Part shown: positions 1 to 5,060 of the stretch, one piece after another
Position numbering within the stretch: the first letter of the stretch is position 1
Layout of the letters: each line of letters starts with the position of its first letter
DNA from: Pseudomonadota bacterium
GTDB lineage: Bacteria; Pseudomonadota; Alphaproteobacteria; Rhizobiales; Rhizobiaceae
Assembly (NCBI GenBank): GCA_023422735.1
Contig: JAFAGL010000018.1
Location: 1 to 7,428, forward strand
Direction of reading: 5' to 3'
Length of the DNA: 7,428 nt
The notes under the pieces: model-generated
Databases searched by the model: none
Told to the model about the DNA's origin: nothing
Seen by the model: the letters and a program-made list of their open reading frames with translations, nothing else
Position numbers and translations under genes: made by a program

Positions 1-1586
1 GGCAGCCATTCCAGCGTGCCATGCGCGCCGACATGAATGATGGCGTGGCTGGTTAGCGTGTCTCGCATCCAGACACCGAAAGCCACAAGGGCATGGCGTG
101 GCGGCAAAGCCGGATCGTGATAATCGGCGCGACGATCGACGGAGCGCCCACGATCAGGTGCAAGGGCGACAGTGATATTGCCGAAACGTGCCGCACGGAA
201 GCGAAACCAGCCATTGTTGTCTGCGTCCAGTACCGGCTCGCCCCATGTCGCTTCGAGCGCCTTTTGGACAGTTTCCGGCAAAGCAAGAAACGCTTTCCTA
301 TATTCAGCAATATCAATGGCTTCAATATCATTCTGAAGGCATTGTATGAGTTCACGAGAAAGCGATGGAATCTCGCCCACGCTGTAGCCCGCAGCACGCA
401 AATCTTCGAGCATGGCCAACACGCTCGCCGGAACATCGAGCCCGACGGCATATCCCGTTCGACCTGCCGCAGCCGGATAATCCGGGATCAGGATCATTAC
501 CTTACGCTCGGCAGGCGGCGTGGCTCTGAGCTGCAGGAAAGCGCTGATCCGTTCAGCAACATGCGCAACGCGATCCGGCTCTGGCCGGTTCACCTGCGGG
601 CCACCTGGCAGCAAGCCAGCTTCCTTGAAGGAGATGGCGCCTGCCAGAATGCGCCCGTCAAGCTCGGGCAGGACGACGTGCATGGCGAGATCGGCTGGCG
701 CCAGACCACGTGGACCTTCCACCCACGCCTCGCGCCGCGTCGTAGCAGTGACGATCTGAAACACGGGCACTGCGAAATTATCGAAAAGCGTATCAGCGCC
801 CGGTTCCGCGCCACTTGCGAAAGCCGTCGCCGTCAGGATCGCTGCCGGAGAGTGAACGATGACGGCCTCGCGCAGGAAGGCTTCGACCGACGCCTCCCTC
901 AAGCTCGACACATAAATCGAAATGGGGCGAAGACCACGCGCCACAAGAGCGTCCGCCAGAGCGTCGATCGGCGCGACATCGTCAGCAAGCAGCATGGAGC
1001 GATAAAACAGGATCAGAACTGGCGCGCCGATACCGTCGTCAACCAGGCGATGATATCCGGCGCGTGGCAAAGGCTCGGCTTCTTCAACCGCGCGATCCTG
1101 CCCCGCAAGCATCGCCATGCGCTCGACCACGCGGCGCAGATTGGCGCTTCCGCCCTCGCGAAAACAGCCAAGCAAAGCCAGGCGTTCAGCCGGCTCCATT
1201 GTCGACAAGGCCGCAAGCCTCTCGTCTTCAACACGGCATTCGCCGGGCAAAAGCGCCAGTTTCACGCCATTACGGCGCGCCGTTTCGGCCAGCCGCTCGC
1301 AGCCATAGCGCCACCAGTCGTAACCGCCGAGAACGCGCACCACGATGACCTTCGCCTTGCTCGCAATGCGATCGACCCAGAGATCGACGGACATGGGATG
1401 ACGCAGGTCACGCAACGCCGTCAGCCGTAACTCAGGCAGGCTCGGGTCGGTGTTAGCGGCATGCTGGAGGCTTGCCAGATCGCTGTCGGAGAAAGACAGC
1501 GCAACCAGATCCGCAGGCTGCTGACCCAGATCGACAGGTTCGATCAGGTCGTCAAGCGAAGCGGTCGTGGTTGCGAGGATGTGCAT
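1..1586 (-). CDS. cobN: Cobaltochelatase large subunit CobN, N-terminal part (cut by left window edge)
   Basis: CobN is the large, porphyrin-binding subunit of the ATP-dependent CobNST cobaltochelatase, which inserts Co2+ into hydrogenobyrinic acid a,c-diamide in the cytoplasm. The minus-strand frame is open from an ATG at 1586 to the window edge, giving 528 full codons with no stop; full-length family members are roughly 1,200-1,300 residues. The N-terminus (MHILATTTASLDD, then VDLGQQPADLVALSFSDSDL) resembles CobN starts. The residues at the edge, HVGAHGTLEWL (about 518-528), are the conserved CobN/BchH-type motif that normally continues into PGK. The ATG lies 13 bases past the cobW stop, with no clear Shine-Dalgarno in that gap, so translation is probably coupled to cobW. 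It is the third gene of the DUF1636-cobW-cobN unit. CobS and CobT are not in the window. Long plus-strand open frames across this region are antisense shadows in G+C-rich coding sequence. The family call is firm; integrity of the missing C-terminus cannot be judged. Confidence 0.96.
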   Translation of the reverse strand, partial: MHILATTTASLDDLIEPVDLGQQPADLVALSFSDSDLASLQHAANTDPSLPELRLTALRDLRHPMSVDLWVDRIASKAKVIVVRVLGGYDWWRYGCERLAETARRNGVKLALLPGECRVEDERLAALSTMEPAERLALLGCFREGGSANLRRVVERMAMLAGQDRAVEEAEPLPRAGYHRLVDDGIGAPVLILFYRSMLLADDVAPIDALADALVARGLRPISIYVSSLREASVEAFLREAVIVHSPAAILTATAFASGAEPGADTLFDNFAVPVFQIVTATTRREAWVEGPRGLAPADLAMHVVLPELDGRILAGAISFKEAGLLPGGPQVNRPEPDRVAHVAERISAFLQLRATPPAERKVMILIPDYPAAAGRTGYAVGLDVPASVLAMLEDLRAAGYSVGEIPSLSRELIQCLQNDIEAIDIAEYRKAFLALPETVQKALEATWGEPVLDADNNGWFRFRAARFGNITVALAPDRGRSVDRRADYHDPALPPRHALVAFGVWMRDTLTSHAIIHVGAHGTLEWL

Positions 1587-1599
1587 GGGCGCAACTGTA

Positions 1600-2637
1600 T
1601 CACGCGGCGAGAATATTCTCGATTGCCGCGTGGTCGATCCCCTTCAGCCCGATGACAACAAGGCGCGTGCCCTTGGCTTCATCAGCCTTCCAGGGACGAT
1701 CATAATAATGCGCGACACGAGGACCAACCGCCTGAACGAGCAAACGCATCGGCTTGCCGGACACTTCGGCAAAGCCTTTCAACCGCAGGACGTTCTGCGC
1801 TTCGGCCGCCTTCGCAACCTTGGCCGCAAGCGCATCCGGATCGGTGATTGCGGGCAGTTCGACGATGAATGTGTCGAAATCGTCATGTTCATGATCGAAA
1901 TGGCCATCATGGCTGGTTTTGCGGTTCTCGATGTCATCTTCGACGGCAAGGCCAAGCCCCAGGAACACCGCAGGATCGATCTGGCCATTGGCGCTCGGCA
2001 CGATCTTCACTGCCCGCGGCAAATGATCGGCAATGCGCGTTTCGGCACGCGAGAGAGCATCGGGATCAAGCAGATCGCTTTTCGACAATACGATGAGATC
2101 TGCGCAGGCGATCTGATCGTCGAAAACTTCTTCGACCGGATCGTCGTGATCGAGCGATTCGTCGGCTGCGCGCTGGGCCTGGAGCGCCTCCATGTCGGTC
2201 GCGACCTGGCCTTGCGCAAGCGCTGGACCATCGACCACCGCCACCACGCCATCCACGGTAACGCGGCTTTTGATTGCCGGCCACTGAAACGCCTGGATCA
2301 GCGGCTTGGGGAGCGCCAGGCCTGAGGTTTCGATCAGGATGTGATCGACCTTGGGCTCAATGGCGAGAATCTGATCGAGCGCGGGGGCGAAATCATCGGC
2401 CACCGTGCAGCAAATGCACCCATTTGCGAGCTCGATGATGTTCTCGTCCGGGCAATTCTCGACACCGCAGCTTTTCAGGATTTCGCCGTCGATGCCGACA
2501 TCGCCGAACTCATTCACAAGAATAGCAATGCGTTTGTCGCCTGACTTCTCCAGCATGGCCCGCAGAAGCGTGGTCTTGCCCGCTCCAAGAAAACCGGTGA
2601 CGACGGTGCACGGGACGCGGTCGACAGAAACGCTCAT
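1600..2637 (-). CDS. cobW: CobW, cobalt-associated G3E-family GTPase
   Basis: This is a 345-residue P-loop GTPase of the G3E family (relatives: UreG, HypB, MeaB), COG0523 branch. CobW is thought to bind Co2+ in its GTP form and supply it for corrin synthesis. Visible landmarks are Walker A GFLGAGKT at 15-22, the metal-binding CxCC motif (CICC) at 74-77, ETSG at 103-106, and SKSD at 185-188 in place of the NKxD guanine-specificity motif. A His/Asp-rich stretch at 243-253 (HDGHFDHEHDD) could be a second metal site. The C-terminal CobW_C-like domain follows, about 255-335. Two further cysteines, C57 and C62, lie upstream of CICC. The ATG overlaps the stop of the DUF1636 gene by 4 bases (ATGA), and cobN follows after 13 bases, so the three genes look translationally coupled. 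COG0523 proteins serve several metals; the cobalt assignment here rests on the riboswitch and the cobN neighbour. Confidence 0.95.
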   Translation of the reverse strand: MSVSVDRVPCTVVTGFLGAGKTTLLRAMLEKSGDKRIAILVNEFGDVGIDGEILKSCGVENCPDENIIELANGCICCTVADDFAPALDQILAIEPKVDHILIETSGLALPKPLIQAFQWPAIKSRVTVDGVVAVVDGPALAQGQVATDMEALQAQRAADESLDHDDPVEEVFDDQIACADLIVLSKSDLLDPDALSRAETRIADHLPRAVKIVPSANGQIDPAVFLGLGLAVEDDIENRKTSHDGHFDHEHDDFDTFIVELPAITDPDALAAKVAKAAEAQNVLRLKGFAEVSGKPMRLLVQAVGPRVAHYYDRPWKADEAKGTRLVVIGLKGIDHAAIENILAA

Positions 2638-3065
2638 GGCAGATCCTTCAGATGATCGAATGTCGGAATACGCGCGATCAAACCGCGCTTGAGGCTTTCG
2701 GGACGGGCACGAAACGGGATGAAGGCATCGGAAGACGCGGCGAAAAGCTCGGCTCCGGCGATCACGTCATCCGCACTTTGCTCATCAAGTTCGCCGAACA
2801 GATAGCTCCAGCCGCCTTCACGCAGCATCGCGACGCTGATGCCACGTCGGCAATTGCCAAGGCATCCAACGCTTTTCACGGCAATATCCGTATCGCGCGC
2901 AGCTTCGCGGACGGCGGCAAGCAGACGCGCACCGGGACGAACATCCTCCGCCGGCTGGTCACGCAAGCGACATGAGCTGCAAACCAGCACCGTGACTGCC
3001 GATAAATTGGATGGATCGTCCTGCGCAGCTTCACGCGCAGCAACTGCCGGGGAATCAACCGTCAA
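2634..3065 (-). CDS. DUF1636-type four-cysteine protein, function unknown
   Basis: This is a 143-residue cytoplasmic protein with no signal peptide or membrane segment. It resembles the DUF1636 family, often called a metal-binding or ferredoxin-like protein. After a polar N-terminal tail of about 22 residues come VTVLVCSSC (C29, C32), a helix-like segment, VGCLGNCRRG (C68, C72), WSYLFGEL at about 86-93, and a C-terminal stretch with RARPESLKRGLIARIP. The spacing CxxC then CxxxC recalls thioredoxin-like 2Fe-2S ferredoxins, but no cofactor is proven. The start is TTG: an AGGGAG Shine-Dalgarno sits 6 bases upstream, an in-frame stop lies just upstream within the leader, and no upstream ATG or GTG fits. 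It is the first gene behind the minus-strand cobalamin riboswitch and overlaps cobW by 4 bases, so a role in cobalt delivery or in redox support of cobalt insertion is a reasonable inference, not a demonstrated one. Confidence 0.88.
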   Translation of the reverse strand: MTVDSPAVAAREAAQDDPSNLSAVTVLVCSSCRLRDQPAEDVRPGARLLAAVREAARDTDIAVKSVGCLGNCRRGISVAMLREGGWSYLFGELDEQSADDVIAGAELFAASSDAFIPFRARPESLKRGLIARIPTFDHLKDLP

Positions 3066-3076
3066 ACTCGTCTCCC
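3063..3076 (-). promoter_or_regulatory. Shine-Dalgarno and TTG start of the DUF1636 gene
   Basis: On the minus strand GGGAG (3072-3076) lies 6 bases upstream of a TTG at 3063-3065. The reading frame is closed by a TGA a few dozen bases further upstream, inside the leader, and no ATG or GTG lies between. This decides the start in favour of TTG. The Shine-Dalgarno begins one base after the leader hairpin ends. Confidence 0.72.
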
Positions 3077-3077
3077 T

Positions 3078-3097
3078 GTCCGCGTCTCCCGCCGGAC
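3078..3097 (-). promoter_or_regulatory. Leader hairpin, candidate riboswitch expression platform (minus strand)
   Basis: On the minus strand GTCCG (3097-3093) can pair perfectly with CGGAC (3082-3078) around a ten-base loop GCGGGAGACG. The first five loop bases, GCGGG (3092-3088), are exactly complementary to CCCGC (plus 3215-3219) in the conserved L5 part of the upstream riboswitch. This is the arrangement known for the L5-L13 kissing loop of cobalamin riboswitches. The stem ends one base before the Shine-Dalgarno of the DUF1636 gene. No U-tract follows, so translational control is more likely than termination. Confidence 0.6.
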
Positions 3098-3112
3098 TTT
3101 GAGGTCAATCTT

Positions 3113-3291
3113 GCGACGGCAGGTCTCCTGGCTCTCGGATCAACACGCCCGTTTCCGCCTTCCCAGGCGCAAGGCCCAGTGGCTCTCGGAAAGGTCGCTC
3201 ACCCGATCACAGTTGCGGGGACAGCTGCGGAATGGCTTGCGCGCACCGCATTCCCTCTTAGCCTCCGGCGTTGCTGCCAAAGGACCGTCGC
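3113..3291 (-). ncRNA. Cobalamin riboswitch ahead of DUF1636-cobW-cobN
   Basis: This is a cis-acting AdoCbl-type riboswitch aptamer of about 179 bases on the minus strand. Its 5' and 3' ends form a perfect 7-bp P1 stem: GCGACGG (3291-3285) with CCGTCGC (3119-3113). Between them, in the expected order, are GAGGGAATGCGGTGC (3256-3242), the L5 core CCCCGCAACTGTGAT (3220-3206), a GAGCCACTGGG segment (about 3186-3176), and the hallmark B12 box AGCCAGGAGACCTGCC (3133-3118). It probably represses the DUF1636-cobW-cobN unit when coenzyme B12 is plentiful. The aptamer call is strong; the off mechanism is inferred from the adjoining hairpin. Confidence 0.95.
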
Positions 3292-3296
3292 TTGTG

Positions 3297-3325
3297 GTTT
3301 TAGGCTTTGCACGTTTTGTCGTCAA
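3297..3325 (-). promoter_or_regulatory. Candidate sigma-70 promoter for DUF1636-cobW-cobN
   Basis: On the minus strand TTGACG (3325-3320) and TAAAAC (3302-3297) are separated by exactly 17 bases. They match the sigma-70 consensus at 5 of 6 and 4 of 6 positions. A start about seven bases beyond the -10 box would fall at roughly 3290, the first bases of riboswitch P1, which supports this placement. A 5-5-5 dyad at 3319-3333 overlaps the -35 box. This is prediction only. Confidence 0.55.
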
Positions 3326-3375
3326 CGCGACGATTGTGCCTCACGGTGATCGAACATCCGCCGTCGCAAATCCGA

Positions 3376-3403
3376 TTGCACGAAAGTGTGAAACCACTAT
3401 GCT
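3376..3403 (+). promoter_or_regulatory. Candidate promoter for the cbtB-cobQ operon
   Basis: TTGCAC (3376-3381) and TATGCT (3398-3403) are spaced by 16 bases. Read with a rhizobial-style -10 box, the same region gives CTATGC at 3397. The match is only moderate (3 of 6 and 4 of 6). A start about seven bases downstream would fall near 3410, the first base of the plus-strand riboswitch P1, and that positional agreement is the main support. Confidence 0.38.
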
Positions 3404-3409
3404 GAAGCC

Positions 3410-3575
3410 GTTGATGGTTCCCGCGAGAGGATTGAAGGGAACGCGGTGCGGAGAGATCCAAACCCGCGGCTGCCCCCGCAACTGTGAGTGACGAGTTGTG
3501 CCGAATGCCACTGGAAACAATCCGGGAAGGTCGGTCGCAGCGTTGGAGTCGCAAGCCAGGAAACCTGCCATCGAC
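3410..3575 (+). ncRNA. Cobalamin riboswitch ahead of cbtB-cbtA-cobP-cobO-cobQ
   Basis: This is a second cobalamin riboswitch aptamer, about 166 bases, on the plus strand. P1 forms between GTTGATGG (3410-3417) and CCATCGAC (3568-3575), eight pairs with one G-U. Inside are GAAGGGAACGCGGTGC (3434-3449), the L5 core CCCCCGCAACTGTGAGT (3473-3489), a GCCACTGG segment (about 3508-3515), and the B12 box AGCCAGGAAACCTGCC (3554-3569). The sequence outside the conserved core differs from the minus-strand riboswitch, so the pair is not a recent duplication. It should repress cobalt import and late corrinoid genes when B12 is plentiful. ORFs drawn through it are not genes. Confidence 0.95.
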
Positions 3576-3592
3576 ATGGAACTGGAAATGTA

Positions 3593-3609
3593 GCCCTCGG
3601 GTGGAGGGC
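3593..3609 (+). promoter_or_regulatory. Leader hairpin, candidate riboswitch expression platform (plus strand)
   Basis: GCCCTC (3593-3598) and GAGGGC (3604-3609) form a perfect 6-bp stem with loop GGGTG. With the closing pair opened, CGGG (3598-3601) can pair with CCCG (3475-3478) in L5 of the upstream riboswitch. The stem ends directly at the purine-rich Shine-Dalgarno GGAAGGGA (3610-3617) of cbtB. No U-run follows, so it is not a classical terminator. This mirrors the hairpin on the other strand in position but not in sequence. Confidence 0.58.
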
Positions 3610-3621
3610 GGAAGGGACATC

Positions 3622-3798
3622 ATGAACACATCTGCAATCGCAGGAACCGGCGCAACGGTTCAAACCCAAGCCTTGCCGCTCGCCATGGCGGCGTTGCTCG
3701 GCATTCTGGTGATCGGCTTTGTCGGTTTTTCACATATCGAGGCCGTGCATAATGCCGGTCACGATTATCGCCATTCCATGGCCTTTCCCTGCCATTAA
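3622..3798 (+). CDS. cbtB: CbtB, small membrane subunit of the predicted cobalt transporter
   Basis: This is a 58-residue protein with one predicted membrane segment (about 19-36). Its C-terminal tail HNAGHDYRHSMAFPCH (43-58) is rich in His and ends Cys-His, which is the typical CbtB signature and probably the metal-binding part. CbtB and CbtA were proposed as a B12-regulated cobalt uptake system on genomic evidence; the mechanism is not well established. The ATG at 3622 has a purine-rich Shine-Dalgarno (GGAAGGGA) with 4-6 bases spacing. The frame is open further upstream through the riboswitch, but that extension is leader RNA and not coding. cbtA starts 15 bases after the stop. Confidence 0.93.
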   Translation: MNTSAIAGTGATVQTQALPLAMAALLGILVIGFVGFSHIEAVHNAGHDYRHSMAFPCH

Positions 3799-3813
3799 TC
3801 AGGGAGAAATCCG

Positions 3814-4536
3814 ATGAGCATGTTTCGTAACGTCGTGTTCCTCGCGGCGCTGGCCGGGCTTTGCGCCGGTCTTGTCATGACCGCGATGCAGATCACCACC
3901 ACGGTGCCGCTGATTCTTGAAGCGGAAACTTTCGAAAACTCCGAGCCCGCGCATGACCATGGCGCCGTCACAACCGAAGCCGCGCATGAACATGACGAAG
4001 AAGGCTGGGCGCCCGCAGACGGTACCGAGCGCACCGCTTATACGGCCCTTGCCAATGTGGTGACCGGGATCGGTTTCGCCCTGCTTCTGGTTGTTGCGTC
4101 GGAATTTGCCGGCGGTATCGCCACCCTGCGGCAGGGTCTGCTTTGGGGTCTGGCCGGCTTCACCGCTTTTACGCTCGCGCCTGGTCTCGGCCTTCCGCCT
4201 GAACTGCCAGCCATGCCGGCAGCGGATTTGATGGCGCGGCAGATCTGGTGGGTCGCAACAGTTGCCGCAACGGCGGGTGGCCTGTGGTTGATCGCCTTTG
4301 GTCGGGCCACCTGGCCAGCGATTCTCGGCGTCATTCTGCTTGTTGCGCCGCATCTGATCGGTGCGCCGCAGCCGGAAAGCCACGAATCGCCCATTCCGGA
4401 ACTGCTGCATCACCAGTTTGTGGTGAATGTCACCGTGTCCAACCTCCTGTTCTGGGCCGTGCTGGGCGGCGCCATCGCGCTGCTGCGCAGTCGCGTCATG
4501 AAGGACGTGGTTGCGCCAAGGCCGCATTTTGCCTGA
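3814..4536 (+). CDS. cbtA: CbtA, membrane subunit of the predicted cobalt transporter
   Basis: This is a 240-residue inner-membrane protein with five or six hydrophobic segments, at about 6-28, 78-97, 107-127, 143-162, 166-183 and 202-224. Between the first two lies a polar loop rich in His and acidic residues (HDHG at 47-50, HEHDEE at 58-63), a plausible Co2+-capture site. A second His pair (HHQF, 199-202) stands at the start of the last segment. Length and pattern fit CbtA of the predicted CbtAB cobalt importer. The start is supported by AGGGAG 8 bases before the ATG. The gene lies directly behind cbtB, and its 3' end overlaps cobP by 26 bases if cobP starts at 4511. The minus-strand open frame opposite it (3799-4527) is a shadow. 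Transport itself is inferred from family and context. Confidence 0.92.
   Translation: MSMFRNVVFLAALAGLCAGLVMTAMQITTTVPLILEAETFENSEPAHDHGAVTTEAAHEHDEEGWAPADGTERTAYTALANVVTGIGFALLLVVASEFAGGIATLRQGLLWGLAGFTAFTLAPGLGLPPELPAMPAADLMARQIWWVATVAATAGGLWLIAFGRATWPAILGVILLVAPHLIGAPQPESHESPIPELLHHQFVVNVTVSNLLFWAVLGGAIALLRSRVMKDVVAPRPHFA
4501..4513 (+). promoter_or_regulatory. Shine-Dalgarno and TTG start of cobP inside cbtA
   Basis: AAGGA (4501-4505) lies 5 bases before TTG (4511-4513), within the last codons of cbtA. A competing TTG at 4529 has a weaker AAGG about 8 bases upstream. The nested start suggests that cobP translation depends on ribosomes finishing cbtA. Confidence 0.5.
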
Positions 4537-5059
4537 ACAAGGCGGCAGCGATCAAAGGCGGCTGGTTTTTCTGCTCGGCGGTGCGCGTTCGGGAAAGAGC
4601 GCGCATGCCGAACGACTGATCACCGCCCTTCCCGCGCCGTGGACTTATATCGCCACGGCGCAGGCTTACGATGATGAAATGCGGGGTCGGATCGCGCAAC
4701 ATCAAGCGCGGCGCACGCAAGGCTGGCACACGCTCGACGCGCCAGTTGAACTGACAGAGACATTGCGATCCCTGCCCGCCGGCACGCCGGTTCTTCTCGA
4801 TTGCCTGACGCTTTGGCTGACCAACATCATGCTCGGCGATCACGATCTTGAAACCTCGGTGCGTGATCTGTGCGCGGTTCTGGCCGTACCCACAGGTCCC
4901 TGGTATGTCGTTTCAAACGAAGTGGGGCTGAGCATCGTCCCGGAAAACGCCTTGGCTCGACGCTTCCGTGATGAACAGGGACGACTGAACCAGGCGGTTG
5001 CGGCACTGGCCGACGAGGTGTCGTTCATGGTTGCCGGCCTGCCAATGAAGGTGAAATGA
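4511..5059 (+). CDS. cobP: CobP/CobU, adenosylcobinamide kinase and adenosylcobinamide-phosphate guanylyltransferase
   Basis: This bifunctional enzyme phosphorylates adenosylcobinamide and then transfers GMP to give AdoCbi-GDP for the lower-loop assembly step. It has 182 codons from the TTG at 4511, close to the usual 170-190. Walker A is GGARSGKS at 23-30. RIAQHQARR follows, whose H64 aligns with the guanylylated His46 of Salmonella CobU. LLDCLTLWLTN (95-105) and VVSNEVGLSIVPEN come later. The start is uncertain because no ATG or GTG precedes the conserved domain. TTG at 4511 has AAGGA 5 bases upstream, and an in-frame TGA stands just before it at 4499. TTG at 4529 (176 codons) is the alternative. 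Either way the gene overlaps the end of cbtA. The symbol is cobU in the enterobacterial naming. Confidence 0.93.
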   Translation: MRQGRILPEQGGSDQRRLVFLLGGARSGKSAHAERLITALPAPWTYIATAQAYDDEMRGRIAQHQARRTQGWHTLDAPVELTETLRSLPAGTPVLLDCLTLWLTNIMLGDHDLETSVRDLCAVLAVPTGPWYVVSNEVGLSIVPENALARRFRDEQGRLNQAVAALADEVSFMVAGLPMKVK

Positions 5060-5060
5060 C

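Larger units (their letters stand above)
3066..3621. other. Divergent regulatory intergenic region
   Basis: This 556-base stretch holds no supportable gene. From left to right it contains the ribosome-binding site and a leader hairpin for the DUF1636 gene, a minus-strand cobalamin riboswitch (3113-3291), a gap of about 118 bases with candidate divergent promoters, a plus-strand cobalamin riboswitch (3410-3575), and a leader hairpin with the ribosome-binding site of cbtB. The gap also holds a 5-5-5 dyad (TCGTC, five bases, GACGA) at 3319-3333, overlapping the candidate minus-strand -35 box. The heptamer TTGCACG occurs twice in it, at 3307 and 3376. Both are short enough to be chance. Confidence 0.85.

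Noticed and set aside
93..1430. 445-codon plus-strand open frame opposite cobN
   Set aside because: Its translation resembles no known protein and is rich in Arg/His/Gln, typical of the antisense of a G+C-rich gene. The minus strand gives a clear CobN protein over the same bases.
1567..2325. 252-codon plus-strand open frame opposite cobW and the start of cobN
   Set aside because: Antisense shadow; the opposite strand carries all CobW motifs in the right order.
3576..3593. Five-codon mini-ORF (MELEM, stop) between the plus-strand riboswitch and the hairpin
   Set aside because: It has no Shine-Dalgarno, since the bases before it belong to the P1 stem. Such a short ORF is expected by chance, so it was not called as a leader peptide.
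3593..3609. Intrinsic terminator in the cbtB leader
   Set aside because: The stem is strong but is followed by GGAAGGGA, not a U-tract; a role in ribosome access fits better.
3484..3621. Upstream in-frame extension of cbtB into the leader
   Set aside because: The added residues would be encoded by the riboswitch and its hairpin; the ATG at 3622 has a proper Shine-Dalgarno and gives a normal-length CbtB.
3066..3621. Mobile element or CRISPR-like repeats in the intergenic region
   Set aside because: The repeated elements are the conserved parts of two riboswitches on opposite strands. No transposase, terminal repeats or regularly spaced repeats are present here or elsewhere in the window.
3799..4527. 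242-codon minus-strand open frame opposite cbtA
   Set aside because: Almost exactly mirrors cbtA, with low-complexity Arg/Gly/His composition; no domain is recognisable.
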